DNA of 64,000 bases from Variovorax sp. OK212 (GTDB lineage Bacteria > Pseudomonadota > Gammaproteobacteria > Burkholderiales > Burkholderiaceae_C), in assembly GCF_900112425.1 (NCBI RefSeq), contig NZ_FOLP01000012.1:1-64000 (forward strand), in the 5' to 3' direction. This document shows, in pieces, positions 16,600-24,631 of the stretch (its first letter is position 1; every line of letters starts with the position of its first letter). The notes under the pieces were generated by a model. That model was not told where the DNA came from and did no database searches. It saw only the letters and a program-made list of their open reading frames with translations. The translations under genes and the position numbers were made by a program.

Positions 16600-17313
16600 T
16601 TCACCTAGCGATCAAGTTGCGAACGCCATCTAACTCGGTGCCCCTAAGTCGGCTTTCTTCCACCACCATACTTGTGCAACGTCATCTGTGTGGGAATGGC
16701 TGAGTCGTTGTCACCATTGAGTTATTTGCTCCGTGCCGTACTACTTCACGGAGTAATTAAAGTGCGCATGAAAAATTAAAAAATCATGTGTGCGAAATAG
16801 TTTCCTCTACAAGAAGAGCGGCGATGTCATTTGATCGGAGGGTGGCAGCATTTCCACCTGGCGCAGAAGAAGAGTGGGGAATCGTCATCGACCAGTTGCG
16901 TGCACGCAGTGTCAGAAGCTAAGATGGCTCGGCATAGATCACTTTTGACTTTACGAATCCCCCATGTTCAAGCTCTCGGCCACTACCGCCAAATGCGTCA
17001 GCATCGATGCAGGTGTGGTTATGCGCGTGGTGATTCGCTCGGGATGTTCAGGCCAGTCGGCGAACCGAATAGCAGTGGTGGCATCGCCTCTTCTCGCCCT
17101 CGTTCCCCAGTCTTAAGGAGCTGACATTTTTGGCTCCATCTAGGAGCCCAGAATGTTCAGCCGAATCAGTTTTCTCCTCCTCTCTCCCTTGGGCACGCTG
17201 CCCAAATTGATGTTCCTTGGCGACTCGGCCGTAGTCAGGAAATCAAGCGCCTCAATCCCACGCAGATCGCCGACCTATAAGACACCACTGTTTCTGCTGG
17301 GGGCGAGGTCTCA
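16600..17313. other. Non-coding gap between the ASCH gene and the HAD operon
   Basis: No supported gene. It contains an AT-rich patch near 16750-16800 that could hold the promoter of the downstream operon, a 6-bp hairpin GGCTCC-atcta-GGAGCC at 17132-17148, and two short open frames (16964-17116 and 17152-17316) without ribosome sites or recognisable products. Confidence 0.5.
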
Positions 17314-17850
17314 ATGGTGAAAGCGATGCCGATCCACGACGCCCCCGGCCGCGCCGGTGACTCCAGCGATCTGCTGTTCCTGGATGTAGACGGTGTTCTT
17401 CATCCTGTCGGCGCGGACTACTCGTTCAGCAGCAGGTTCTTCAGTCATTTGCCGCGGCTGGAAGAGCTCCTGCGCGAGTTCAGGTCTGTCGATATCGTCA
17501 TCTCGTCGGATTGGCGACTGGCCGAAAGCATCGAGCAACTGCAACAGTATTTCAGCGATGACATCCGGCACCGGATCATCGGAGCGACGCCGCAGATTGA
17601 CCCAAGTGTCGTCGTCCGACACCGACGCCAGTTAGAGATCCAGGCCTGGCTCTATGGAAACGGCAGCCATGACGCAGAGTGGGTCGCACTTGACGATTGG
17701 CCCGGGAGCTTTGAAGCGGGCTTCGCGCGGCTCGTGCTCACCGATCCCCAACGCGCGTTCGATCAAGATAGCTTCCAGGAGCTGCGCTCGCACTTCATTC
17801 GGTTCGCGGCTGGCCGATGCACTGTCGTCACTTCGACGCACATGAGATGA
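17314..17850 (+). CDS. HAD-fold phosphatase of the RNA-repair-associated (HAD_SAK-like) type, copy 1
   Basis: 178 residues. HAD motif I is LFLDVDGVLHP (D24, D26), motif II the serines in IVISSDWR (64-65), and motif IV WVALDD (D127, D128). The compact form with no cap, the RIIGATP segment and the WVALDD ending match the HAD domains described in Swiss-Army-Knife RNA-repair proteins, where they are predicted to remove phosphates from damaged RNA ends. Activity here is inferred. The stop overlaps the next gene by 4 bp (ATGA), so the two products are probably made together. A paralogue lies at 18889-19341. Confidence 0.8.
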   Translation: MVKAMPIHDAPGRAGDSSDLLFLDVDGVLHPVGADYSFSSRFFSHLPRLEELLREFRSVDIVISSDWRLAESIEQLQQYFSDDIRHRIIGATPQIDPSVVVRHRRQLEIQAWLYGNGSHDAEWVALDDWPGSFEAGFARLVLTDPQRAFDQDSFQELRSHFIRFAAGRCTVVTSTHMR

Positions 17851-18797
17851 AAACTCATATCTCGTCGGACCTCCACGCGCGATCCGAACACGACCAGTCG
17901 AAGCCGAAGCTGATGTTCTTCGGCGACCCGCACGGCGATCTCGATCCGGTGATCGCCGCGGTCGAGCGCTTTCGGCCTGAGGCGATCGTGCTGCTAGGTG
18001 ACATCCAGGCGCGCCGGCCTCTGCACGTCGAGTTGAAGCCGATCCTGGATCTCACCGAGATCTGGTTCATCCATGGGAATCACGATACGGACTCGGGCTC
18101 GGACGCCGCCTACGACAACCTGTGGGGATCGAAGCTCGCGCATCGAAATCTCGATGGCCGTGTGATCTCCGTCGCCGGGTACAGGGTCGCGGGCCTGGGC
18201 GGCGTCTTCCGCAGCAAGATCTGGGATCCGCGACGGCCGATTGAGGAAGCTGCGTTCCAGTCGAGCGATGCCATGCGCCGAACCATGAAGCGCGAAGAGC
18301 GCTGGCGCGACGGCATCTCGCGTCGGCACCGATCGTCGATCTTCCCAGCCGACTACCAACACCTACTGCGGAGCGGTCCTGCCAACATCCTGGTGACGCA
18401 CGAAGCGCCTTCGGCTCATCCGCACGGCTGGCGGGTGATCGACGAGCTTGCCGAGAAGCTCGGCGTTCTGTTGGTGGTACATGGCCATCATCACCAGAAC
18501 ATAAATTACGCCGAGGAGGGCTTGATGCCCGCTGCGGGACCGTTTCGCGCCTTCGGGGTAGACATGGGCTCGTACCTAGCATGGCCACGGGATCCGCACG
18601 AGAAAACTGGGTTGGGAAGTCCTTCACAAGACTTGCTGAATCTCGCTGAGCAAGTGTTCGGCGCAGAGGCCCGAGTATGGCTGGACAAACCGCACGAATG
18701 GCTCGATGGCCAAACGCCAGCAGCGTTCGCCGCCGGAGGCGGTTCGAAAAAGGTGCGATCGATCCTCAACGCGATTCAAAACGGCGGGGTCGTGTGA
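17847..18797 (+). CDS. Calcineurin-like metallophosphoesterase fused to an Xre/MbcA/ParS-type toxin-binding domain
   Basis: 316 residues. The phosphoesterase domain (about 20-250) has the full metal set: GDPHGD (D27, H29), LLGDI (D52), GNHD (N78, H79), THEAP (H185) and GHHH (H212, H214). Residues about 262-316 match the DUF2384 domain found at the C-terminus of Xre/MbcA/ParS antitoxins: VFGAEARVWLDKPHEWLDGQ, then TP and a final V-x-x-I-L-x-x-I-x-x-G. That domain normally binds RES-type toxins; here no RES gene is present, but a HipA-like kinase ends the operon. The fusion suggests an enzyme that is also recruited to, or neutralises, a toxin partner. The start overlaps HAD copy 1 by 4 bp. Confidence 0.82.
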   Translation: MKTHISSDLHARSEHDQSKPKLMFFGDPHGDLDPVIAAVERFRPEAIVLLGDIQARRPLHVELKPILDLTEIWFIHGNHDTDSGSDAAYDNLWGSKLAHRNLDGRVISVAGYRVAGLGGVFRSKIWDPRRPIEEAAFQSSDAMRRTMKREERWRDGISRRHRSSIFPADYQHLLRSGPANILVTHEAPSAHPHGWRVIDELAEKLGVLLVVHGHHHQNINYAEEGLMPAAGPFRAFGVDMGSYLAWPRDPHEKTGLGSPSQDLLNLAEQVFGAEARVWLDKPHEWLDGQTPAAFAAGGGSKKVRSILNAIQNGGVV

Positions 18798-18892
18798 TCA
18801 ACGCCGCGACGCCCTTCTGCGCCTTCGACGCCGACATGGGCTCGTGCCTGACGTGGCCACTTGGCGGAAGCCGGCTGGGAGGTCCGGAGTGA
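18794..18892 (+). pseudogene. Decayed fragment of a metallophosphoesterase 3' region
   Basis: The short frame reads ATPFCAFDADMGSCLTWP, which aligns with AGPFRAFGVDMGSYLAWP in the preceding phosphoesterase (residues 230-247); 12 of 18 positions agree by eye, and the DNA is also similar. It has no start region, no metal motifs and ends at a TGA overlapping the start of HAD copy 2. It is best read as the leftover of an ancestral duplication or recombination of HAD-phosphoesterase pairs. Confidence 0.7.
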
Positions 18893-19341
18893 TCCTGTTC
18901 CTCGACTTCGACGGCGTGCTCCATCCCGAAGGGGAGGACCACATCCACAACGGCGGCGTCGACTTCTGTTTCCTGCCCCGGCTCGAGGCACTGCTGCGCG
19001 AATTCCCGCATGTGAGGATCGTCATCAGCTCGAGTTGGCGCGAACAGCTTGCCTATCGGACCTTGCTCAAGCCTTTCTCCGATGACATTCGAGTTCGGAT
19101 CATTGGCGCGACACCGCCTCGCGAATTCGGGCTTCCCCACCCATTCGCCCATCGCGAAGGAGAGATCCTCGCCTGGCTGCAGCTTCATGATGCCGTCGGT
19201 GAGCCATGGGTGGCACTCGATGACGCCGCATGGCAGTTCGACAGGTACAAGGATCACCTGGTCGTCTGCGGGTCGTTCATTGGATTCGACGACAAGGCGA
19301 GTGCGGCGCTTCGGGATCGCTTCGAAGAGGCGTCTCGATGA
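18889..19341 (+). CDS. HAD-fold phosphatase, RNA-repair-associated type, copy 2
   Basis: 150 residues from GTG 18889, chosen because GGGAGG lies 6-7 nt upstream and the product then begins directly with motif I (ILFLDFDGVLHPEG). Motif II is IVISSSWREQ and motif IV WVALDD. It shares with copy 1 the LPRLE-LLREF, FSDDI and RIIGATP segments but lacks copy 1's 20-residue N-terminal extension. The first strand is at the very N-terminus, as in minimal HAD phosphatases. It overlaps the second phosphoesterase gene by 4 bp (ATGA), repeating the layout of the first pair. Confidence 0.8.
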   Translation: MILFLDFDGVLHPEGEDHIHNGGVDFCFLPRLEALLREFPHVRIVISSSWREQLAYRTLLKPFSDDIRVRIIGATPPREFGLPHPFAHREGEILAWLQLHDAVGEPWVALDDAAWQFDRYKDHLVVCGSFIGFDDKASAALRDRFEEASR

Positions 19342-20174
19342 AAGTACTGGTTCTTTCAGACCTTCATCTCGAGTTCGCCCCCTTCGAGCTAGCACCTGAT
19401 CTCCAGTTCGATGTCGCCATCCTCGCCGGTGACATCCATTCGCCAGCAGCGGCTGCCCTCGAGTGGGCAGCGGACCGGTTTCGCGGCAAGCCAATCATTC
19501 AGATCGCTGGCAATCACGAGTACTACCAGTCAGTGATGGACAGAGAGCTGGCAGAGATGCGAAGCCGCGCCAAGGAACTCGGCATCCACTTTCTCGATTG
19601 CGACGAGGTCGTGATCGCCGGCGTGCGCTTCCTTGGCTGCACTCTGTGGACTGACTTCCGCCTGCGCATCGACAATCCAGGCTTCGCGGGGCAGCCCGTG
19701 CGTCGGCTGTCCGATCGCCAGCGCTCCATGACGGAGAGCGCGCGCTACCTTGCCGACTACTCCGCCATCCGCATCGATGACCCGCAGACCTCCAACTCCC
19801 GCGGCACGCGGCGCTTGGTGCCGGCGGACACCTTGGAGATCCATCGGCGGCACCGCTCGTGGCTACGCGCGAAGCTGTCTGAGCCATTCAACGGGTCTAC
19901 GGCGGTCGTCACCCACCACGCGCCGCACCGCAACTCTCTGGCGCCCCGGTTCGCTGGGGACTGGCTTTCGGGTGGATTCGTCAACGAGATGCCGCCCGAC
20001 TTCTTCACGGTCCCGTCACTCTTCGTGCATGGGCATACGCATGACAGCTTCAATTACGAAGTCGGCACATGCCGGGTGGTGTGCAACCCGCGCGGGTACT
20101 TGAACCGGAAGGGGCAATTCGAGAACAAGGATTTCGATCCTGGGCTTGTCATCGATGTCCAATCCTGTGCGTGA
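19338..20174 (+). CDS. Calcineurin-like metallophosphoesterase, copy 2
   Basis: 278 residues starting MKVLVLSDLHLEF. Metal motifs: SDLHLEF, LAGDIHS, AGNHEYY, THHAPH and GHTHDS, so the active site is complete. It resembles stand-alone cytosolic phosphodiesterases and lacks the C-terminal toxin-binding domain of copy 1. A basic, Arg-rich insert (residues about 125-185) may contact nucleic acid. The gene overlaps HAD copy 2 by 4 bp at its start and the HipA-like gene by 20 bp at its end, so it is in the middle of a translationally coupled operon. The substrate is not known; cyclic phosphates or RNA ends are an inference from the neighbours. Confidence 0.83.
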   Translation: MKVLVLSDLHLEFAPFELAPDLQFDVAILAGDIHSPAAAALEWAADRFRGKPIIQIAGNHEYYQSVMDRELAEMRSRAKELGIHFLDCDEVVIAGVRFLGCTLWTDFRLRIDNPGFAGQPVRRLSDRQRSMTESARYLADYSAIRIDDPQTSNSRGTRRLVPADTLEIHRRHRSWLRAKLSEPFNGSTAVVTHHAPHRNSLAPRFAGDWLSGGFVNEMPPDFFTVPSLFVHGHTHDSFNYEVGTCRVVCNPRGYLNRKGQFENKDFDPGLVIDVQSCA

Positions 20175-21504
20175 GACCGCGATCGTTCAGATCCATCTGC
20201 GCGGCGAATGGCACGCCGCTGCCACCGTTCAGGCCCTGGGCTCTGACCGTTGCCGCGTGGAATATCTTCCGGAGTACGTCTTCGGCGTAGACGACCCGGT
20301 ACCTATCGCGTCGGGCCTGCCCCTCGCCCTGGAGCCGGACAGGTTCGTGGACGGCCCGACCGGGCAGGAGGTAGATCGGCGAGCCAGTGCATTCCTCTAT
20401 GACCTTGCTCCACAAGGCGAGGGGAGAAAGTACCTTCTCCAGCGCTTAGGACTGCAGGACGCGGAGAACCTGGTCCTGCCACTCGTCATGGCCGGCGCTT
20501 TCAATCCCATCGGCTGCTTGAGACTCGACTCGGCGCTTCAGTTCTTTCATGAGGAAGCACAGCACAACCCCGACACAACGGCGACAACCGGCTTCTCGGT
20601 GGAAGAAGTGTTCGGTCACAGCGAGGAGTTCCTGAACCATCTGTCGACGCATGCGATGCTGGCATCCGGTACTACCGGTGTCCAGGGCGTATCCCCAAAG
20701 TACCTTCTGAGCACCGATGAAGAGGGGCGTTGGTTTCCAGATATGACGGTGCCCGATGAACGCGCGCGCGCTCACTGGCTTCTCAAGCTGCCGCGCGGCA
20801 AGAGCAAAGCGGATCGGACAGTGCTGCGAAACGAAGGCGCCTACCTACGCTTGGCGGAGGCGTGCGGGCTGCGCGCGACCTCGGCGCCAGAGCTTCACGG
20901 CGATGTGCTGTTCTTGCGTCGCTTTGATCGACTGCTGGTGGAGGGCCGCCTGTACCGCTTGCATCAAGAAAGCCTGGCGAGTGTCTGCGACCTGCGCGGT
21001 TTCGGACTTCCCAAGAGCCAGCAGACGCTGCTGCGGGGGTTGCGGACCGTGGTAACCGATCCGCTTGGCGAGACGATCGAATTCATGTTGCGCGACGTCC
21101 TGAACCTAGCGATGCGCAACACCGACAACCACGCACGCAACACGGCTGTGCAGCGGCTGCCGGGCGGAACGGTGCAGCTCACACCCCTCTTCGACTTTGC
21201 TCCGATGTTCCTCGATCCGGAGATCATCCCGCGCAGCTGCCACTGGCAAGCCAGCGACGGTAAGGTGCAACGCGTCTGGACGGAAATTGTCGAAGGCCTG
21301 GAAGTTGATGACCGCGAGCGAGGCGCGATCGCCAAAGCCCTGCATCATTTCGCGCCAAGGATGGCCGCTTTGGCTGAAATCGCAAAAGACTGCGGCGTCG
21401 AGGCGCAGGTCATCGAGCCTTGCCGAATGACCATCGACGCCCAAGCGCAGCAACTCGATGCATTGGCAGCCCTGTTGCCCAAAGGGAAGTGCTCAAATGG
21501 GTAA
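20155..21504 (+). CDS. HipA-like serine/threonine kinase
   Basis: 449 residues from ATG 20155 (a TTG at 20146 is less likely). The HipA N-domain spans about 5-130 (YDLAPQGEGRKYLLQRLG, GAFNPIGCLRL). The kinase part has the autophosphorylation/P-loop region SGTTGVQGVSPKYLL (171-185), K211 in HWLLKLP, NEGAYLRLAEACGL, RRFDR (255-259), the catalytic NTDNHARN (D324) and the metal-binding DFAP (D347). HipA kinases phosphorylate targets such as glutamyl-tRNA synthetase and cause growth arrest. No HipB gene is adjacent; instead it overlaps the phosphoesterase gene by 20 bp, so the HAD/phosphoesterase proteins may replace the antitoxin. Confidence 0.85.
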   Translation: MSNPVRETAIVQIHLRGEWHAAATVQALGSDRCRVEYLPEYVFGVDDPVPIASGLPLALEPDRFVDGPTGQEVDRRASAFLYDLAPQGEGRKYLLQRLGLQDAENLVLPLVMAGAFNPIGCLRLDSALQFFHEEAQHNPDTTATTGFSVEEVFGHSEEFLNHLSTHAMLASGTTGVQGVSPKYLLSTDEEGRWFPDMTVPDERARAHWLLKLPRGKSKADRTVLRNEGAYLRLAEACGLRATSAPELHGDVLFLRRFDRLLVEGRLYRLHQESLASVCDLRGFGLPKSQQTLLRGLRTVVTDPLGETIEFMLRDVLNLAMRNTDNHARNTAVQRLPGGTVQLTPLFDFAPMFLDPEIIPRSCHWQASDGKVQRVWTEIVEGLEVDDRERGAIAKALHHFAPRMAALAEIAKDCGVEAQVIEPCRMTIDAQAQQLDALAALLPKGKCSNG

Positions 21505-21517
21505 CATGCGATAAGGA

Positions 21518-22036
21518 GTGAACGCCGGCATCGGTGGTAACCAGATTCTCAATGACTCCGGGGGTGGCCCTTCTGCCCTCAGCCGGCTTGAGCGCGACGT
21601 ACTGAATTTGTCGGGAGTCGGTGCCGTGATCTGGCTCGAGGGCATCAACGACTTGAATGCGGGGGCCTCGGCGGAGGCCGTAGTCAATGGGATCAAGTCA
21701 GGCGTGGCCATGATGCGTGCACGTCGACCTGGCTTGAAGATCATTCAAGCGACTATCCTTTCAAGCTTGGGCAGTCCGGCTCTTGGATATGGAACGCCCG
21801 AACTGAACACCCGCCGGCAGGTGGTCAACAGTTTCATTCGCACCGCGGGAATCTTCGACGCGGTGACCATTGATCCGAGCACAGGTCAACTACGGCCGGA
21901 GTTCCAGGCGAACAGCAGTACGGCCGCAATCGATTTTCTTCACCCCAACCGCGCCGGCTACCCGGCCATGGCTGGAGCAATCAATCTTGACCTGCTCGCT
22001 CCCCTGGGCATCCACAGGAGACCCAGGCGCCGTTGA
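21518..22036 (+). pseudogene. 5'-truncated SGNH/GDSL hydrolase
   Basis: The remaining 172 residues carry SGNH block II (GIGGNQIL), block III (IWLEGINDLN) and the catalytic Asp-His block (DFLHPNRAGY), but the GDS serine block is missing and a TAA lies just upstream of the first usable codon (GTG 21518). The truncation falls right after the HipA-like gene, so it probably marks the right edge of the accessory island. The missing 5' part was not found in the window. Confidence 0.75.
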
Positions 22037-22084
22037 ACTGGTTGCTCTCTCGATCGATTCGAGTCTCTTTCGGGCACTTCCGAG

Positions 22085-23866
22085 TCAGACCAGTGCCGCA
22101 GGCCTCGCAATGTAGCGCTCGCGTATCGCCTTTGCCGACCAGTAGGCCAGCGCCGCAACCAGACCGGTCGGGTTGTAGCCCAGCCCCTGCGGGAACGCCG
22201 ACGCACCGGGCACGAAGACGTTGTGCACGTCCCAACTCTGCAAGTACCGGTTGACCGCGCTGGTGCGCGGATCGGTGCCCATGATCGCTCCGCCGTTGAG
22301 GTGGGTGGTCTGGTAGCTGGTCGTGTCGAAGTGCTCGCCGAAGTTCTTGACGAACACGCGCACGGCCTTCGGGCCCATAGCCTCGGCGATGCCGCGCATC
22401 TTTTCCGCCATGAAGCGGGTCATGCGGATGTCGTTGTCCTTCCAGTCGAAGGTCATGCGCAGCAAGGGCAGGCCCCAGGCGTCCTTGTAGGTCGGGTCCA
22501 GGCTCAGGTAGTTGTCGTGGTAGCTCATGTGCGCGCCATGCGCATCCATCGACATCGTGTGCGTGTAATTGTCGGCAACGGCCTGCTTCCACGCGCTGCC
22601 CCAGCCGGGCGCACCCTCGGGCAACGAGATGCCGCTGATCGGCTTCACGCCGGCCTGGTTGACCCACATCGGCGAGCCGCCCACGAAGCCGAACGGGCCG
22701 TGGTCGAAGTTGTCGGCGTTGAAGTCGTCGATCGCCACGCCGTTGCCGCCCGCGCCGATGAAGGGGTTGGCATGCACGTCCTTGTCGAAGAAGGCCTTGA
22801 TCGTCGCCATGTTCTGGTACGCGAAGTTGCGCCCGACGGTGCCTTTGCCGGTCGCCGGGTCGTAGGGCGTGCCGATGCCAGACAGCAGCATCAGCCGCAC
22901 GTTGTGGAATTGGAACGCGCAGATGACGACGATGTCCGCCGGCTGCTCCACCTCGCGCCCTTGCGCATCGACATAAGTGACGCCGGTGGCGGTGCGGCGA
23001 TCGGCAGCGAGGTTCACGCGCAGCACGTGCGCATGCGTGCGCAGTTCGAAGTTGGGCACTTGGCGCAGCGCCGGCAGCACGTTGACGTTGGGCGAGGCCT
23101 TCGAGTAGTTGTAGCAGACGTAGCCGCTGCAGTAGCCGCAGAAATTGCACGGCCCCATCTGGCAACCGTACGGATTGGTGTATGGCCCGGAGGCGTTGGC
23201 CGATGGCAGGTCGTAGGGGTGATAGCCCATCTTGGCCGCGGCATCGCCGAAGCGTTGTGCCGACACCGTGCGCTTCTGGGCGGGCAGCGGAAAGGCGTGC
23301 GAGCGGTCGGCCGCGAACGGGTTGCCGCCCTTGCCTTCGCCCACGTTCTTGCCAGCCACGGTCCACGCGGTGCCCGAGGTGCCGAACACCTTTTCAGCAA
23401 AGTCGAAATGCGGCTCCAGCTCTTCGTAGCTGACGCCGAAGTCCTGGATCGTCATGCCCTCGGGAATGAACTTCTTGCCGTAGCGCTCTTCGTAGTGGCT
23501 GCGCAGGCGCAGCTCGGCGGGGTCGACGCGGAAGTGCACGCCCGACCAGTGCAGCCCCGCGCCACCGACACCGGTTCCGGGCAGGAAGGCACCCAGCTGC
23601 CGATAGGGCAGCGCCGTGTCGTTCATGCCGTGGCGGATCGTCACCGTTTCGCGCGAGATGTCCTGGAACAGCTTGCGGCGGATGTTGTAGGTGAGCTCGT
23701 CAAGCACCTTGGGGTAGATGCCGTCGGTGGCCGTGTCCTGCATCGGGCCACGCTCGAGCGCGACCACGTTCAGGCCGGCCTCGGTCAGCTCCTTGGCCAT
23801 GATCGCGCCGGTCCAGCCGAAGCCGACGATCACCACGTCGGCTTTCTTCATCGTGTTGCCGGCCAT
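22085..23866 (-). CDS. GMC-family flavin dehydrogenase, large subunit (gluconate/sugar/alcohol dehydrogenase type)
   Basis: 593 residues. The FAD-binding GFGWTGAIMAKEL is at the N-terminus, followed by LPGTGVGGAGLHWSG, a Cys-rich segment (CQMGPCNFCGYCSGYVC) that may bind an Fe-S cluster as in fungal-type and FAD-dependent glucose dehydrogenases, and the C-terminal GMC block (HLNGGAIMGTDP, NVFVPGASAFPQ, GYNPTGLVAAL) with the catalytic His. It is the catalytic subunit of a three-part periplasmic-facing enzyme whose other genes lie directly upstream. Electrons should pass to the cytochrome and on to quinone or oxidase. The exact sugar acid or polyol is unknown. It is the last gene of the operon. 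Confidence 0.88.
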   Translation of the reverse strand: MAGNTMKKADVVIVGFGWTGAIMAKELTEAGLNVVALERGPMQDTATDGIYPKVLDELTYNIRRKLFQDISRETVTIRHGMNDTALPYRQLGAFLPGTGVGGAGLHWSGVHFRVDPAELRLRSHYEERYGKKFIPEGMTIQDFGVSYEELEPHFDFAEKVFGTSGTAWTVAGKNVGEGKGGNPFAADRSHAFPLPAQKRTVSAQRFGDAAAKMGYHPYDLPSANASGPYTNPYGCQMGPCNFCGYCSGYVCYNYSKASPNVNVLPALRQVPNFELRTHAHVLRVNLAADRRTATGVTYVDAQGREVEQPADIVVICAFQFHNVRLMLLSGIGTPYDPATGKGTVGRNFAYQNMATIKAFFDKDVHANPFIGAGGNGVAIDDFNADNFDHGPFGFVGGSPMWVNQAGVKPISGISLPEGAPGWGSAWKQAVADNYTHTMSMDAHGAHMSYHDNYLSLDPTYKDAWGLPLLRMTFDWKDNDIRMTRFMAEKMRGIAEAMGPKAVRVFVKNFGEHFDTTSYQTTHLNGGAIMGTDPRTSAVNRYLQSWDVHNVFVPGASAFPQGLGYNPTGLVAALAYWSAKAIRERYIARPAALV

Positions 23867-23868
23867 GC

Positions 23869-24624
23869 TCAGCCTCTCTGCCCACTCAAGGCCACGGGTG
23901 GCAGCGGGTACTTCACGTCCCGCTCGACCCAGTCCATGAAGTCGGCGCGCGCGCCAGGGAACCCGATCAGCGTCCAGCCTGCGAGGCCGCGGTTGCCGCC
24001 GTGCACCGGATCGGCGAAGAAGCCTTCGCGCACGTTCTGCAGCAGCATCGAGAAGAACAGCTTGGCCGGCACGACTTCGAACACGGCCTGGCCGGATTCG
24101 ATCTCATGCAGCGCCGCGTCTTGCGCGTCCGCCGCAAGTTGAACGAAGGATTTGCCTTGCGCCTTCCGCACGAAACCGTCGGCGGCGGCAATGCCCAGGC
24201 GATAGATTTGCTGCGGGGTGAGCTGGGATTGATAGCCCATCGTGGCCGGTGCGTCGGCGTTGAATGGCCCTTGCATGTACCAGAGCTTGCCGGTGGCCCA
24301 GGGTGTGTCCATCTGCCGGTCGATGTACTCGGGCACGCCAGACTCCACAGCCCCGGGGCCCAATGCGTCGTTCGGGATCAGCCGCGCGCTGGCAGCATTG
24401 ACGAAGGCCCATTCACCGGCGGTGAAGAACCGTGGCGCATAGGTGCCCGGTGCCGGATTGCTTGCTGTGGCCCCTCCTTGTCCGGCCGCCGACTGCCGGG
24501 TGTCGCACCCGGGAAGGACGGCGACGGCGAGGGTCGCTGCGCCCAATCCCTTGAACAGCTGGCGCCTCGATGGTGTTTGCGATGAGTCCGGTGCTGTCAC
24601 GGGCATGCTCCTGTCTGGGTTCAT
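23869..24624 (-). CDS. Gluconate 2-dehydrogenase subunit 3-type protein (Tat-exported small subunit)
   Basis: 251 residues. The N-terminus carries a twin-arginine signal (SRRQLFKGLGAATLAVAVLPGC) that also ends in a lipobox-like LPGC. The remainder is helical and matches the small subunit of FAD-dependent dehydrogenases, which acts as chaperone for export of the leaderless large subunit. It ends 3 bp before the large-subunit gene and starts 8 bp after the cytochrome gene, so the three are one operon. Confidence 0.87.
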   Translation of the reverse strand: MNPDRSMPVTAPDSSQTPSRRQLFKGLGAATLAVAVLPGCDTRQSAAGQGGATASNPAPGTYAPRFFTAGEWAFVNAASARLIPNDALGPGAVESGVPEYIDRQMDTPWATGKLWYMQGPFNADAPATMGYQSQLTPQQIYRLGIAAADGFVRKAQGKSFVQLAADAQDAALHEIESGQAVFEVVPAKLFFSMLLQNVREGFFADPVHGGNRGLAGWTLIGFPGARADFMDWVERDVKYPLPPVALSGQRG

Positions 24625-24631
24625 GGGGCGG

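Noticed and set aside
16831..17124. 97-codon frame in the gap before the HAD operon
   Set aside because: No good ribosome site, no recognised motif and mixed codon use.
17132..17148. Hairpin GGCTCC-atcta-GGAGCC as a terminator
   Set aside because: No T-run follows on either strand in the right place.
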